Shown: positions 9,304 to 19,037 of the stretch, piece after piece
How positions within the stretch are numbered: position 1 is the stretch's first letter
How the letters are laid out: the number at the start of each line of letters is the position of its first letter
Origin: Cudoniella acicularis
Lineage: Eukaryota; Ascomycota; Leotiomycetes; Helotiales; Helotiaceae
Reading direction: 5' to 3'
DNA length: 20,758 bases
NCBI GenBank assembly: GCA_013054445.1
Contig: JAAMPI010001038.1
Coordinates: forward strand, 1-20,758
Translations under genes and position numbers: made by a program
The notes under the pieces: generated by a model
Told to the model about the DNA's origin: nothing
The model's database searches: none
The model's input: the letters and a program-made list of their open reading frames with translations, nothing else

Positions 9304-10006
9304 TTAAACTCGTTGCTGAATAAAACCGTTCTTAGTCAGCCACTGGATCTCACGTTTAACTCGCTTTTAGTCTTCGTCCTCCGGTATAATTCTATTGCCA
9401 AGGATCTCTTCGATAGCAGACCCTGTCTCGCCATTTTTTTTCAAAGCGCCTTTTAAAATATTTGAAATCGAAAGCTAAAAATCTAATATCGTTTATTTCC
9501 TCACATATCCTAGTCCGCTTCAATCCGCTAGCTCCTGCTTTAGTCCTTACTTCGATCTCAGGTATAAGTCTAATTGCTTTACGGATTTTAGCTAACTTTT
9601 CCTCATAATATTAGCTTTTTATCTTTAATTGATAAATAGGCAGATAATTGACCTCCTAGAGTCCTACTCGGCGTGGGGGCCATGCTCCTCTGATAAATTG
9701 AAGCGATATCCACGGGCGATTCTATTTGTAGCGTATTGCTTGCGGGAGAGGATACGGGTCCTTGTGGTAAGTAATTTGGTGTTTCTATTTTCTTAGTGTG
9801 TGCAGAGTCGGAGGCATTATAGAAAGCATAATAATCCTTACTAAGAGTTCCATAAATATACGCTCCATCTTTTCCAGATAGAGAAAATGCAGATAATAGT
9901 GGCCGAGCTGGCAAATCGAAAGTTAGGCGGCCAGTTATAATCCCCGGATTATTGCCTGTAAGTGGACTTGGCCTCGATGCTTTCGGGGGAAATCCGAAAA
10001 ATGCCT
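9304..10006 (-). pseudogene. Unrecognised coding relic, frameshifted, abutting the Tc1 element
   Basis: On the minus strand three consecutive open frames read like one protein. The first runs from the Tc1 boundary at 10006 to about 9603 (AFFGFPPKASRPSPL, then GKDGAYIYGTLSKDYYAFYN and a Pro/Ser-rich linker). The second covers about 9602-9440 (YEEKLAKIRKAIRLIPEIE, then DFKYFKRRFEK). The third runs after a run of eight T at 9434-9441 and reads GETGSAIEEILGNRIIPEDE and REIQWLTKNGFIQQRV, ending at a stop at 9304-9306, with one stop inside. The second part is highly charged. I do not recognise the family. A frameshift at the homopolymer and another near 9602 break it. Its upstream end coincides with the left terminal repeat of the Tc1/mariner element, so the transposon may have split the gene; no matching upstream half was found beyond 11559. 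Confidence 0.4.
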
Positions 10007-10037
10007 GCGCCTTTACTCCGCGTACAGCGCGATGTAA

Positions 10038-10309
10038 CGAGCCTGGTCAGATAAGTCTGGGTTTTCAGGGCATTTTACTAGTGAAACCAAATCGAAAAAT
10101 TGTAAACTTTTAAAAGTTAGTGAATAGGAAGTATCATTACCCTTTGTAACTCAAGATTACTAGATTTCATATTATAATTATTCCTGGTTATTTTATAACT
10201 TTCAGGTGATCACGATAACTTTGATTTTCGGAAGCCTGAAGGCGGGGTCGCAAAGCCTGAAAATAGCTTAAATATGCCCTGAAAACCCAGACTTATCTGA
10301 CTAGGCTCG
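10038..10309. mobile_element. MITE, 272 bp, 36-bp TIRs, TAA target duplication
   Basis: The left arm, cgagcctggtcagataagtc and onward (10038-10073), and the right arm (10274-10309) are inverted repeats of 36 bp with a single G/A mismatch. Both ends are flanked by the direct repeat TAA (10035-10037 and 10310-10312), a TWA-type 3-bp target duplication as used by PIF/Harbinger elements. The interior is AT-rich, non-coding, and repeats the word AGCCTGAA near its right end. Its position between the Tc1 left terminal repeat and the transposase N-terminus shows that it inserted into an already resident Tc1 copy. Assignment to PIF/Harbinger rests on the duplication only. Confidence 0.85.
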
Positions 10310-10402
10310 TAAGCGAGACTACCCCTTTGATTTTTCAACCACGCGTCTCCCTACTCTTCAGAACACGTTAAAATAGATGATTCGCTCCTTTCGTCACCTA
10401 CT

Positions 10403-11472
10403 GTGCGCGAGCACCAGCTTGGTGTGGAGTGGAAGACTCCTGAAAGGTCTAAAATCAGGGCTGGCGCGCTGACGGCAAAAGCTACGGCCAGATCCAGAAG
10501 ATGTGCGGCACACGCGATGGAAAGCCTCTCTTTTCGCGTTCTACGATATAGAAAATCGTCAAAGCACCAACCTCCAAGCGTCAAAGAAAGGGTAAAGCCG
10601 TGAAGGAGAAGCTCTTGAAGCCAGCTGGTGTGCAACGCGTGATCTGATACCTGTCTGCGAGCTAGCATAATCGACGTTTTTCCTACGCGCGTCTCGTGAT
10701 CGACTACAAGCTCAAGTGTAGGACTACAACCCTCCGGCGTTCTCTTAAAGCTGTTGAATATCGCCGTTGCGTTGCTTGCCGTCATCCTTTCATTTCAAAG
10801 AAGCAAGCTGCTAAGAGACTCGCGTTTGTAAAGAAGTATAGGTGGTGGTCAGTAGAGGAATAGAAGCGAGTTGCGTGGAGTGATGAGGTAATCTTTGAGA
10901 CTAGGAAGAGAGGCAAGATCTACGTGACGCGTCGGTCAGAAGAGAAGAACTACCAGGAGTGTATACAATTTGCGTACAGGAGCGGGAGAGTAAGCGTGAT
11001 GGTTTGGGCAGCAATTGGGTGGGATTGGAAGTCCGAGCTCGTGTTCTTGGAGAGGGAGCCGGGAAAGAAGGGGATCTGTAGCACTGCTTGTACTAAGTAA
11101 GTCCTCGATATTATCATTGGTCCGTATTACGACTCTATGAGCGTAGAGGAGAAGGAGAAGTTTATATTCATAGAAGACAGGGCAAAGGTGCATATAGGGG
11201 CGGCTCGGCTATAGAGACTCAATCATGGGATTAGGGGGTTTGACTGGCCTCCGTCTTCCCCGAATCTTGATCCTATTGAGAAGGTATGGCGATAGATGAA
11301 GAATGAGATTACTAATCTTGAAAGCGTGCCAACATCAAAGGAAGATATGAAGGAGGTATTACGTGAGCTCTAGAAAGAGGTAAAGCCGGAAGATTAGAGA
11401 TATTTAACCCACCGCCTTACTTATAAGCTTGAGGATGTTATTGAGTGTAAGGGTATGCAAACTGTACATTAA
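10403..11472 (+). pseudogene. Tc1/mariner (DDE_3) transposase relic
   Basis: The plus strand carries the family order. After TPERSKIRAG (10403-10465, another frame) comes the helix-turn-helix part, RADGKSYGQIQKMCG, then YARLVIDYKLKC and LKAVEYRRCVACRHPFISKK. The catalytic core follows: WSDE (first Asp codon 10882-10884), SVMVWAAIGW, FIEDRAKVH (second Asp 11176-11178) and FDWPPSSPNLDPIEKVW (Glu codon 11278-11280, 33 residues after the second Asp). The tail ends at TAA 11470-11472. From about 10465 onward the frame is constant but contains many in-frame stops; those from the core onward are at 10861, 11098, 11212, 11293, 11371 and 11395 (TAG or TAA, positions where Trp or Gln are expected). All three acidic residues survive. 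The enzyme would bind the terminal repeats and cut and paste at TA. RIP or simple decay explains the stops. Confidence 0.88.
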
Positions 11473-11559
11473 ATCAAGCGAGTATAAGCTTAGATCAATC
11501 AAATAAGTGGTGGTTGAGAAAATAACAAGTGCATAGAGGTGTACGCGGAGTAAAGGCGC

Positions 11560-11884
11560 GCGCTCTTACTATTAGGAAATACTTGCCTTTGTGGTTAAGT
11601 TGATAAAAATCACAATTGAATTTTTTTTTAGAAACAACACGCTAGGGGCAGCTATATTCCGTAATAACTTAAGGGTTTTAATCTGGAAATAATTTTTTAA
11701 AAGATTTTCATTTATACGCAGGATATTTCAACGGTTATTCATCGAAGTTATCTAATTGTACAGCCGAAGGAATGTGCTTACCGTTTTGTTCCAAAAAGTC
11801 AAATCTTTTTTGTAAGCACGAAGTCTCCCATCCCCCCAAAACGCTAGTTCCAAACAAACCTTATCCAATATTATCACAAAATTA
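11560..11884. other. Spacer between Tc1 element and BTB-like gene
   Basis: AT-rich, no gene seen. It includes a run of nine T near 11621-11629. It would hold the 3' untranslated region of the minus-strand gene that ends at 11885. Confidence 0.4.
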
Positions 11885-13955
11885 CTAGTCAACCAAATCC
11901 CACTCATTCATACTTCCTTCGTCTGCTCCTTCCCAACCACTCAGATCAGTCAATTCGCATTTCTCGTTCGTCTTCTCATCTTTCTCCGGCTCTTCTATGA
12001 TTACCTCTCGCTCCTCCCAGTCCGGAAAAATGCTCAGTTCCTCATCCGATAGACACAACAGCGTATCTGTCATATTCGCCCAGTCAAACTCTCCCTTGCT
12101 GAGCATCTCATTACAAATACTCTGGATATGAGCTTCGACCTGCTCGAAGAAATCCGCAAGGACGAACTTCGACCCGTCAGATATCTCTGTCCCATCAGGC
12201 CCTAGGATTGGAGTTGGAGTGAATTTAGAATCATAAATGGCGTCCTCAATAGCACCATCGAAAGCAAAGACACGCCTGTCCATTGTTGCCGTCGGGATCT
12301 TCTTGATGCTATGCTCAGCACAGATCCAGTTCTCTTTCCCGACGAAAGGATTGTCCATGAAAGGAAATTCCTTACGAAAGCTCTCCCAGTTGAAGTAGCT
12401 GCTTGTAGACAATTGCATCTTTGACAAGACTTGCTAGAAAAAAAGGGTCATGGTACGTTCTTGGGATGTAAAGCTGTCATAGATAGTTTTGATATTCGTA
12501 AGAAAAGGCCTAGTGTATTGCTGAAGGCGTCGATGATTGTTGGCGGTTGGCACCTGTGTACTTGGCATAGTCTCATAGAGACATCGGATGATGGGACCGC
12601 GAACATAGTCGGTCAAAGTCTGCTCTAGAAGTTCGATAACTTCCTCGTTCTTTTGGGTCACCACCTTGTCGTCCAAAGATGATACGTGATCCTTGAACCG
12701 AGATATCTTTTCCCATTCAGGAAGACTTCTTAACCAATCCATATTTGGGTCGCAGAGGTCTTCCCAAGTATGCTTGACTCGACCGTAGAACTTCTCTCCA
12801 GCATTTTGGACAAGGTCCATATACACTTCGTCTAGATGTTTGCGGGGCCGGAGGAAACGCGTCTCGTCGATATCGAGGATACCCTTAGGAATGTTAGGGC
12901 ACCCGTCTGAAGGGGCGATTCTCAATGCTTCTTTAGATACAAGCACGCCGAACGCAGAACGGGCTATGATTGAGTGCTGCAGTCCAAATCCCGTCTTCAA
13001 AGTAGCTTCTGGTAAGACTTCGACGAAAATTTCGTTTTTGGGAGAGAACATCCAGGCGAAGATGCGATCAGTCTGCTGCACTATATTTTTTTCTAGATAG
13101 ATTTGACAGGGAGTTACTTACTACGTATGGCGTACACTCAAAATACTTGACAACCACATACAACGTCCAGACTTTGGGACCTGAGTCCAGCCATGTTGGC
13201 TCTCTGCCTTCGATTATCTGCAACAAATGCCCAATCGCAAGGCGGTATCTAAGTGGAAAGTATTCTAATACATCTTCAACACTGACATCATTCATTTGGC
13301 GATGAGCGTCTAGGCTTTTGACACCCTGGTAAGAGACTCCATGTTCTCGAGCACTGATCGTCAATGCCTCGAGCATATCAGCGTGGAATGTAATCTCGTC
13401 ACTGGCGAGATCTCTCGCGGGGGGACGATAGGCCTTATAAGTGTTTGTGATTGGGAGAATTGGCTGATAATTGGATGCTTTAGGAGTGCTGGCTCTGTTA
13501 GAATTGACAGCAGCGACTGCATCATGGAAGGGATACCACATCGACCTTGACTGCAGAACCAAGATCGGATTCCCTTAGAGCATCTCAATTCGGAGATGAG
13601 TTGTTGTGATAAATGCTCGGCGGACTGTTCGTCCACATCTTCTAGGTTCATGGCAGCGACAAGGCGCAAGTCAAGGATGAAATTAATTCCTGTTGGAAGA
13701 CCCGTCAGGGTAATGGAAGTCGCGCTCAGCTCATCGCACGTCCACGGAGAATATCTTCTCGAATTTCTTCGAATCGGTGAAAACGAGTCTTCTGGAATGG
13801 ACGCGAAGTTCCTTATTTAGCGCAAAGCCCGTTGGATCAAGGGGTTTGCAGTCCTCTGGGTGGAGAATCACCAGAGTGTCTCGACTATCCAACGAGCTCT
13901 TGCCATATTCGATGGCGCGCTCACCGCGTTTGAAGAATTCCATGGTAGTTGACAT
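11885..13955 (-). pseudogene. Fungal BTB-like hypothetical protein gene, frameshifted
   Basis: The gene starts at the ATG 13955 (MSTTMEFFKRGE). The first part, LVILHPEDCKPLDPTGFALN then LRVHSRRLVFTDSKKFEKIF, has the 'displayed-in-H/S, then L...S.xF..xF' layout of a BTB/POZ domain. Near 13755 the frame shifts to LTGLPTGINFILDL, and near 13510-13565 it shifts again to the frame carrying EDVLEYFPLRYRLAIGHLLQ and VWTLYVVVKYFECTPYV. A phase-0 intron (GTAAGT..GTGCAG, 13076-13121, 46 bp) joins that to QTDRIFAWMF and FVEVLPEATLKTGF. The same frame then crosses a single TAG (12434-12436) and ends with LADFFEQVEAHIQSICNEML, FDWANMTDTLLCLSDEEL and an acidic tail (stop at 11885). This order matches a widespread family of uncharacterised ascomycete proteins with a BTB-like N-terminus, from memory. 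Two frameshifts and one nonsense codon suggest a pseudogene; unusual introns or sequencing errors could explain some of the breaks. Confidence 0.6.
13076..13121 (-). other. Intron in the BTB-like gene
   Basis: The donor GTAAGT (reverse complement of 13116-13121) and acceptor GTGCAG (reverse complement of 13076-13081) are phase 0 and join two conserved coding blocks. An alternative acceptor three bases later (CAGCAG) would remove one Gln. Confidence 0.7.
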
Positions 13956-16521
13956 GTCGCTTGGAAACCGTTTGCTACCTAAAACTTTGAGGCTGCAGGA
14001 TAGCAGGCTGAAGCGTAGAACTGGTTTCGATTGCCGTAACGTTACTTCAGTATGAAATAATACTGTCAGAGTGATAATGTGCCGAGTCGAAATTGGAGTG
14101 AAGTAAACGTAGAAGTGAACGTTGAAGAAAGAGAATATAAAAGCCCAGCCTCGTTCGAAAAGCTATAATGTAGGGTCGGTGAGGCTCTCTTGGTGGAGTG
14201 GTTACACGGCGGGCCACCGTTTTATTTAGGTAGCGATGACTGCCCTGCGAGCCATAATACGTGCCTATGAATCATTCATCTGGGAGATTGGTTGGAACTG
14301 GTTCTGCTCTAGATAGAATTAGAGGCAAAATTGAAATCCGAGCTTTTGTTTCTGACGTCAAACATATTTTCGTGAAGCAAAAGCAGTTTGTTGGTCTGTC
14401 ACGTGGGATGTCTGAAACAATCCCCCCCTCCCCTTCTTTTTCAGCGGCTCTCGGGTCGACAAACTGAGTTGATCCTCTGTATTCCCATGAAAGCTTCTTG
14501 GATATTGGTCTTTGAAACCCAGCTTACCACTCGTCCCATATAGGCGACAACAAGGACAAGTGTATACCGCTCTGACATTCAACTATTCAATTGAATCGAG
14601 AAAGATGCGTGGAACTTCGCATCTCTACTTAATCCATTCGTCGAACATCATGACTCAAGTCATCGAATGTCACTGGCCGTCATTTCCTGTGGTCGTGGAG
14701 ACCGTCGGAGCTCACCCTCTAGCTTCCAACGCCCACGGGGAGTGCGCGGGTTCGGATTTCGCTGCTGGATATGGCAGATTGGCCCCCTTCCGGCCTGTCT
14801 TTCTTCCATCAAATAATTTATAGCTTAAGGCGATGAAATACGCGGAATATTTGGGCATTGGTTAGCATGGAATACTGAAGGAGGTTTGGTGGGACAAGAT
14901 CAGAGAGTGACAAACAAAAATGCATTATACGGAACTTCTAACAAGTCGTAGTAGTATTGTAAGTAGGAAATGATTTCGCCAAAGTTTACTTGGAACCTCA
15001 TGATAGTGATGGGGATTTAAAAGAGAAGCAGAAGGTTTAAGCGTTCCGGTGGTTTTTGGAAAAGAAACAGCAGGGCGGCAGGGGAATTAGATAGCCGATC
15101 CGGTAAGCGTACCTCTGAGGACTTGCCCCTTTTATTGCATATTGTAAACAAAGCAGAAGTATTTGTATGATTTGGTTATCAGTTCAGCAAGGCCTCTACT
15201 ACTTCTTTTGCGAAGAACTTTTTAATGCTAGAGTGAATTCTATTGAAGTGAGTTCACAACCCGGGGAAGAGCAACAGAGTGGTCATTAAGCCAGTAAGTC
15301 AGCGATCAGTTGAGGTTATATTTGAACTAAATGACTTATTAAGATCGCCGAACTAATTGACTTGCTGATCATAACTTATAAGTACTGATCAGTTCGCGTA
15401 TACCCTTGTAGCTACTATTTATAGTATACTATATAACTAAAAATAGTACTAAATGCTGCGGAGGACTTTTTGTAAATAAGTTATATCAAAATTAATATAA
15501 GGTTTTCATAGCCTACCTACTGACTCCACTCATCATTGTTAATACCTTATTTTCACAACTCGAAGTAAACTCCGCTGAAAGCCAAAATATCCCGATCCGC
15601 AAAATCTTCGCGGTCGTTTCCACGGCAACTTCGATGGCGAGTTAGAAAAATCATCTCAACTACTTGAATCCAGAAATCATAGATCTGTATACATACGTCT
15701 ACAAAAGAAATGTTTAGAGAGTAGAAACGGAGCAACTGGAAGGCTTCAGATGGCATTAAGGGGGTGGCTTGAACGAGAGCTTAACGTCTAGTCTAGCCAC
15801 GTGATGTGGCCGATATCAACAATTTTCTCTCGAGTGACTATATAGCTAGTTCGTTTTAATGTTCGTCAACTACGACGTCCAGGGACAAACATGACTACTG
15901 GCAGTTTCAAATCTATAATGGAGTCCTAGGTACCTACCTTACTGTCTTCAATAAGGCGTGGGGGTGAGGGACGGTAGCCGATCGGTCACGGGTAACGATC
16001 AGAACAGCTCAAAAACATCAAAGGATCCATGCCGCTCATTTTCATCCTGGTGGTGTTACATTAGGAGGCTGCCATGTTGGTGTTAAGTCCGATAGCTAAC
16101 CCGAAGGAGTTCCGGAGTTTCCTGCTTTTAGCACCGCAACGTACGCGAAGCCTTCCTTCTACCAATCGGAACCTTTGGACAATATTTTCTCTTGGGACAG
16201 AGGGAGTTTATCAAGAGATGACAATTTGATACGCATTACACAATACTCATTTCCCTATCTGCTTGTTAAATTGATTGCGCAATTGCGATGTCATTTCCAA
16301 GCAGACCTGAAGTCACGTCCCGCGAAAGTCCCGTGCGTTGACCAAGAGTCGCTTTTCCAGAAGGAGCTGAGTGTCTTTTTCCTTTACTCGAACAATGTGT
16401 GTAGTAAAGCATTCCATTTTGTTTCACGTAATATATTGCTTTACACTCAGTCAAACTGCTTCATGACTAGGAGTGTTCATTCTCTACCCTAATCATCAAT
16501 CTTTGCAAACATTTCATAGTC
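13956..16521. other. Gene-poor spacer upstream of the MFS transporter
   Basis: No gene is supported in this 2.6 kb. Open frames at 14261-14467, 14512-14823, 15553-15756 (minus) and 16175-16492 lack motifs and homologous features that I can recognise. Possible regulatory words are TGACGTCA (CRE-like, near 14354), CACGTG near 14400 and 15798, and CCAAT near 16162 upstream of the MFS start. An imperfect palindrome region at 15305-15450 is noted separately. Confidence 0.45.
15305..15393. repeat. Imperfect inverted repeat (GATCAGT..ACTGATC)
   Basis: GATCAGTtgaggTTAT at about 15305-15320 faces ATAACttataagtACTGATC at about 15371-15391, with an AT-rich middle containing further GATC words. A second imperfect AT palindrome (TACTATTTATAGTATA and its partner) follows at about 15412-15450. 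This could be a small non-autonomous element or chance AT-rich structure. Confidence 0.35.
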
Positions 16522-18500
16522 ATGGCCGATACTCGAGACAGCTCCGCTCCAAGCTCAACCTTGGCTGGCGCATCTGATGTTGAGAAACTTCCTAATGGAG
16601 GCAATTCCAACACTGAGAATGACCCAAGCAAAGAAGACAATCAGGAGACACAGCTCTCTAGTGAAAGCCCCAATGAAGAGGTTGGATCCAACGAAGAGGA
16701 ACCACAGCGTGCCGTCACTGGTGTTCGCTGGGTGCTAGTTTGTATCGCCATTTACTCCGCCAATATTCTCTACGGCCTTGACACCACCATCGCTGCTGAT
16801 AGTGAGTGTGACCTGCTCTTTCTCCGCTCCCTCCTCGTTGAAGCCGGTCCAGTTAAAGTTTCAACCTAGCTTTCAGCTATTGTTTCTTTGCTCAAAACTT
16901 CCGAGACATTCTTAGCACAAATGCGTACTGACTTTCCAATCACCTAGTTCAAGCAGCAGTCTCTGAGTCCTTTGACAATGTTACCCAACTTGGGTGGCTC
17001 GGTGTGGGTTTCACGCTGGGCTCAACGGTAGCAATTTTGCCACTGGGAAAAATGTACGCGGTATTCGACAACAAATGGATTTTCGTTAGTTGCTTGACCA
17101 TGTTCGCGGCTGCGAGTGCCCTGTGTGGTGGTGCTCCTTCTATGAATGTTATCATTGTTGGTCGAGTGTGGGCAGGTGTTGGCGGGGCTGGCATGTATCT
17201 TGGGTAAATACTCGGAAACACAGTCTACAAGTGTTATCATGATGGCTAATTCATAAGATAGTACTTTGAATCTTGTCACGATCACTAGTACGCCCAAGGA
17301 ACAGCCATTTTATGTCGGCTTGACAGGGTTTGCCTACGGGACTGGGTGTATTTTGGGGCCAATCGTAGGAGGCGCTTTGGCTGATAGTTCTGCTACGTGG
17401 AGATGGGTACGTCTCAATGTTTGAAAATCTCTCATTCCGTGAACTGGGCTAATACTTCCAAATTCTAGGGCTTCTATCTTAACCTAGTAATTTTCGGGGC
17501 CATGGCTCCTATATACTTGTTTCTCCTCCCATCACTTCCCCGCCATACAAATGCCACCTTCAAACAAAAAGTAAGAGCTCTCGACTGGCTCGGGACACTC
17601 CTAACTGCTGGCCTGTACGTCTGCTTCACGATGGCCTTCTCTTTTGGCGGCACTATCTGGGCCTGGAAAGACGGCAGAGTCATTGCATTGATTGTTCTCT
17701 GGGTGGTTTTCATGATCCTCTTTGGCATCACACAGTACTACTGCATTTTCACCAACCACCTCGATCGACTCTTTCCCCTAGAATTCTTTCGAAATCCACA
17801 ACTCGTCCTCCTTTACATATGTATGGCTTGCGGCGGCTGTGGTCTTTTTGTCTCTATCTACTATATCCCGCTGTATTTCCTCTTCGTGCACGGCGACACC
17901 GGTATCCAAGCCGCCGTTCGACTTCTGCCCTTCATGTGCTTTTACGTGGCCACTATTCTTACCTGCGGCGCGATCATGGGCCGTACAGGCTACCACATGG
18001 TCTGGTACCTCCTAAGCGGAATCTTCCTCACCTGTGGCGGAGCGACAATGTACACGGTGCATGCGGACACATCATCAAGCAACATCTACGGTTATGCGGT
18101 CATGCTGGGCTTAGGAATGACAACAACACAAGCAGGCTACGCTGTAGCGCCATTGCTCGTCAAACCTGAGCGTGTAGCTGAAGTGATCCAATTTTTGAAC
18201 ATCTCGCAAGGGCAGAGTCAGCTGATTGGATTGGCAATCGCCAGTTCCATTTTCCAGAGTCTGACTCTTAAGGGTCTAAAGGAAGTACTTGAGGGCACAG
18301 GATTCTCCGATCGTGAGATCCAGGCTGCGATTGCGGGTGCGCAGAGCGCCGTGCTGAGGGATACAACGCCGGAGTTGAGGGCGAGGTGTCTTGATGTTAT
18401 TGTGAAAAGTATTGGGGACGCGTGGGTGTTAATCATTGTGGCTGGCGGATTATATACTGTGTGTTCGTTATTTTTAACACGGAAGAGATTCGTGCCTTGA
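16522..18500 (+). CDS. MFS drug/toxin efflux transporter, DHA2 (TOXA-like), 4 exons
   Basis: This is a proton-driven 14-helix efflux carrier of the plasma membrane (DHA2 family, HC-toxin-pump-like). Exons are 16522-16801, 16948-17203, 17262-17406 and 17469-18500; introns are GTGAGT..TAG, GTAAAT..TAG, GTACGT..TAG, the last two with GCTAAT branch sites. The spliced frame is 1713 nt, 570 residues, without stops. Residues 1-67 are an acidic, Ser/Asn/Glu-rich cytosolic tail. Helix 1 carries the DHA2 signature GLDTTIAAD (Asp87), the helix 2-3 loop carries the motif A region LPLGKMY, and helix 5 carries motif C GTGCILGPIVGG (Gly-Pro at 211-212). The last exon encodes the second half of the helices and ends LTRKRFVP. 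The start context ATAGTCATGGCC is good. It converges on the GMC oxidoreductase 0.54 kb away. Export of a fungal metabolite is the usual role of relatives; the substrate here is unknown. It looks functional. Confidence 0.92.
16802..16947 (+). other. Intron 1 of the MFS gene
   Basis: GTGAGT donor and CACCTAG acceptor, 146 bp. It splits an Ile codon (A|TT) in the DHA2 signature region, between AAD and QAAVSESFDN. Unspliced, the first exon would run into a stop at 16867-16869. Confidence 0.85.
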
Positions 18501-19037
18501 GAAATTGTGCGATGGAATGGGGTGGAAGTTTGAAGTGGTCCATAAAATGGGACCTGGGGCAAAATAGGGGTCGCAAGATGTAAAGGTTTGGGTATTTGTG
18601 AGCGGTTTAACCCGTGCACTTTATAGACGTATAGACGTAAAAAAAGCTTGTCTAGTACTTGCCAGCGAAATAATAATATTTACTTGTTTTTGGCTTCCAT
18701 CAAAATTGGATCAATCTCAACGTGCGAAGTACAAGTTTTAATCTTTGGTAACTCCGCAAGCGAGATGAAAACACGAAATCTGTCTTATCTTCAAACATTT
18801 CTTTCACAAGTGAAGCGAGTTGTGATATCACGATCATTAGAGATTTAAGTCATTTTTGAATCATGAAAGTTGTTTATATATATTATGTATTCTCTTGGCA
18901 AGCTCTCTTACTTTTGAAGTGAAGATTTTGAACATCAAGTACTTAAATATTCCTCCTCAAACCCCCACTTAAACAAATTATTGCCCCGAGGCTAAGAATT
19001 TATTTCCCCCTTGGCGTTTTTAACTCCAAATTTAAAT
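18501..19037. other. Convergent intergenic region
   Basis: The tail-to-tail region between the MFS gene and the GMC gene should hold both 3' untranslated regions. It is AT-rich with no supported gene; the 66-codon frame at 18648-18848 has no motif. Confidence 0.5.

Larger units (their letters stand above)
10007..11559 (+). mobile_element. Tc1/mariner-family DNA transposon with nested MITE
   Basis: Exact 20-bp terminal inverted repeats lie at 10007-10026 (gcgcctttactccgcgtaca) and 11540-11559 (its reverse complement). They enclose a Tc1-type transposase relic. Subterminal sequence is also partly inverted (TCAACCAC near 10336-10343 and GTGGTTGA near 11510). Removing the internal MITE and its duplicated TAA leaves about 1.28 kb, the usual size for Tc1/mariner elements. 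The expected TA target duplication is not obvious at either edge, so the exact outer ends may be a few bases off. The transposase is broken, so the copy can move only if an active relative supplies the enzyme. Confidence 0.75.

Noticed and set aside
10351..10785. 144-codon minus-strand open frame
   Set aside because: It is the antisense shadow of the Tc1 transposase N-terminal region, whose plus-strand motifs (HTH blocks, RRCVAC, PFISKK) are clear.
12411..12436. Very short intron (about 23 nt, GTACC..TAG) removing the TAG in the BTB-like gene
   Set aside because: Too short for a fungal spliceosomal intron and without a branch site. The frame is the same on both sides, so a single nonsense change is simpler.
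14183..14220. tRNA-like segment (TGGTGGAGTGGTTACAC resembling an A box)
   Set aside because: No B box (GGTTCGAATCC-like) follows, no 7-bp acceptor stem closes it, and the anticodon loop lacks U33. It is only a GGTGG/CCACC inverted pair.
14512..14823. 103-codon plus-strand open frame
   Set aside because: No recognisable domain, no supporting splice sites or neighbours; it is indistinguishable from chance.
16175..16492. 105-codon open frame just upstream of the MFS gene
   Set aside because: No motif, a composition like the surrounding spacer, and a position in the expected promoter/5' UTR of the transporter.
17474..18619. Several minus-strand open frames opposite the MFS gene
   Set aside because: They are shadows of the well-supported transporter exons and introns.
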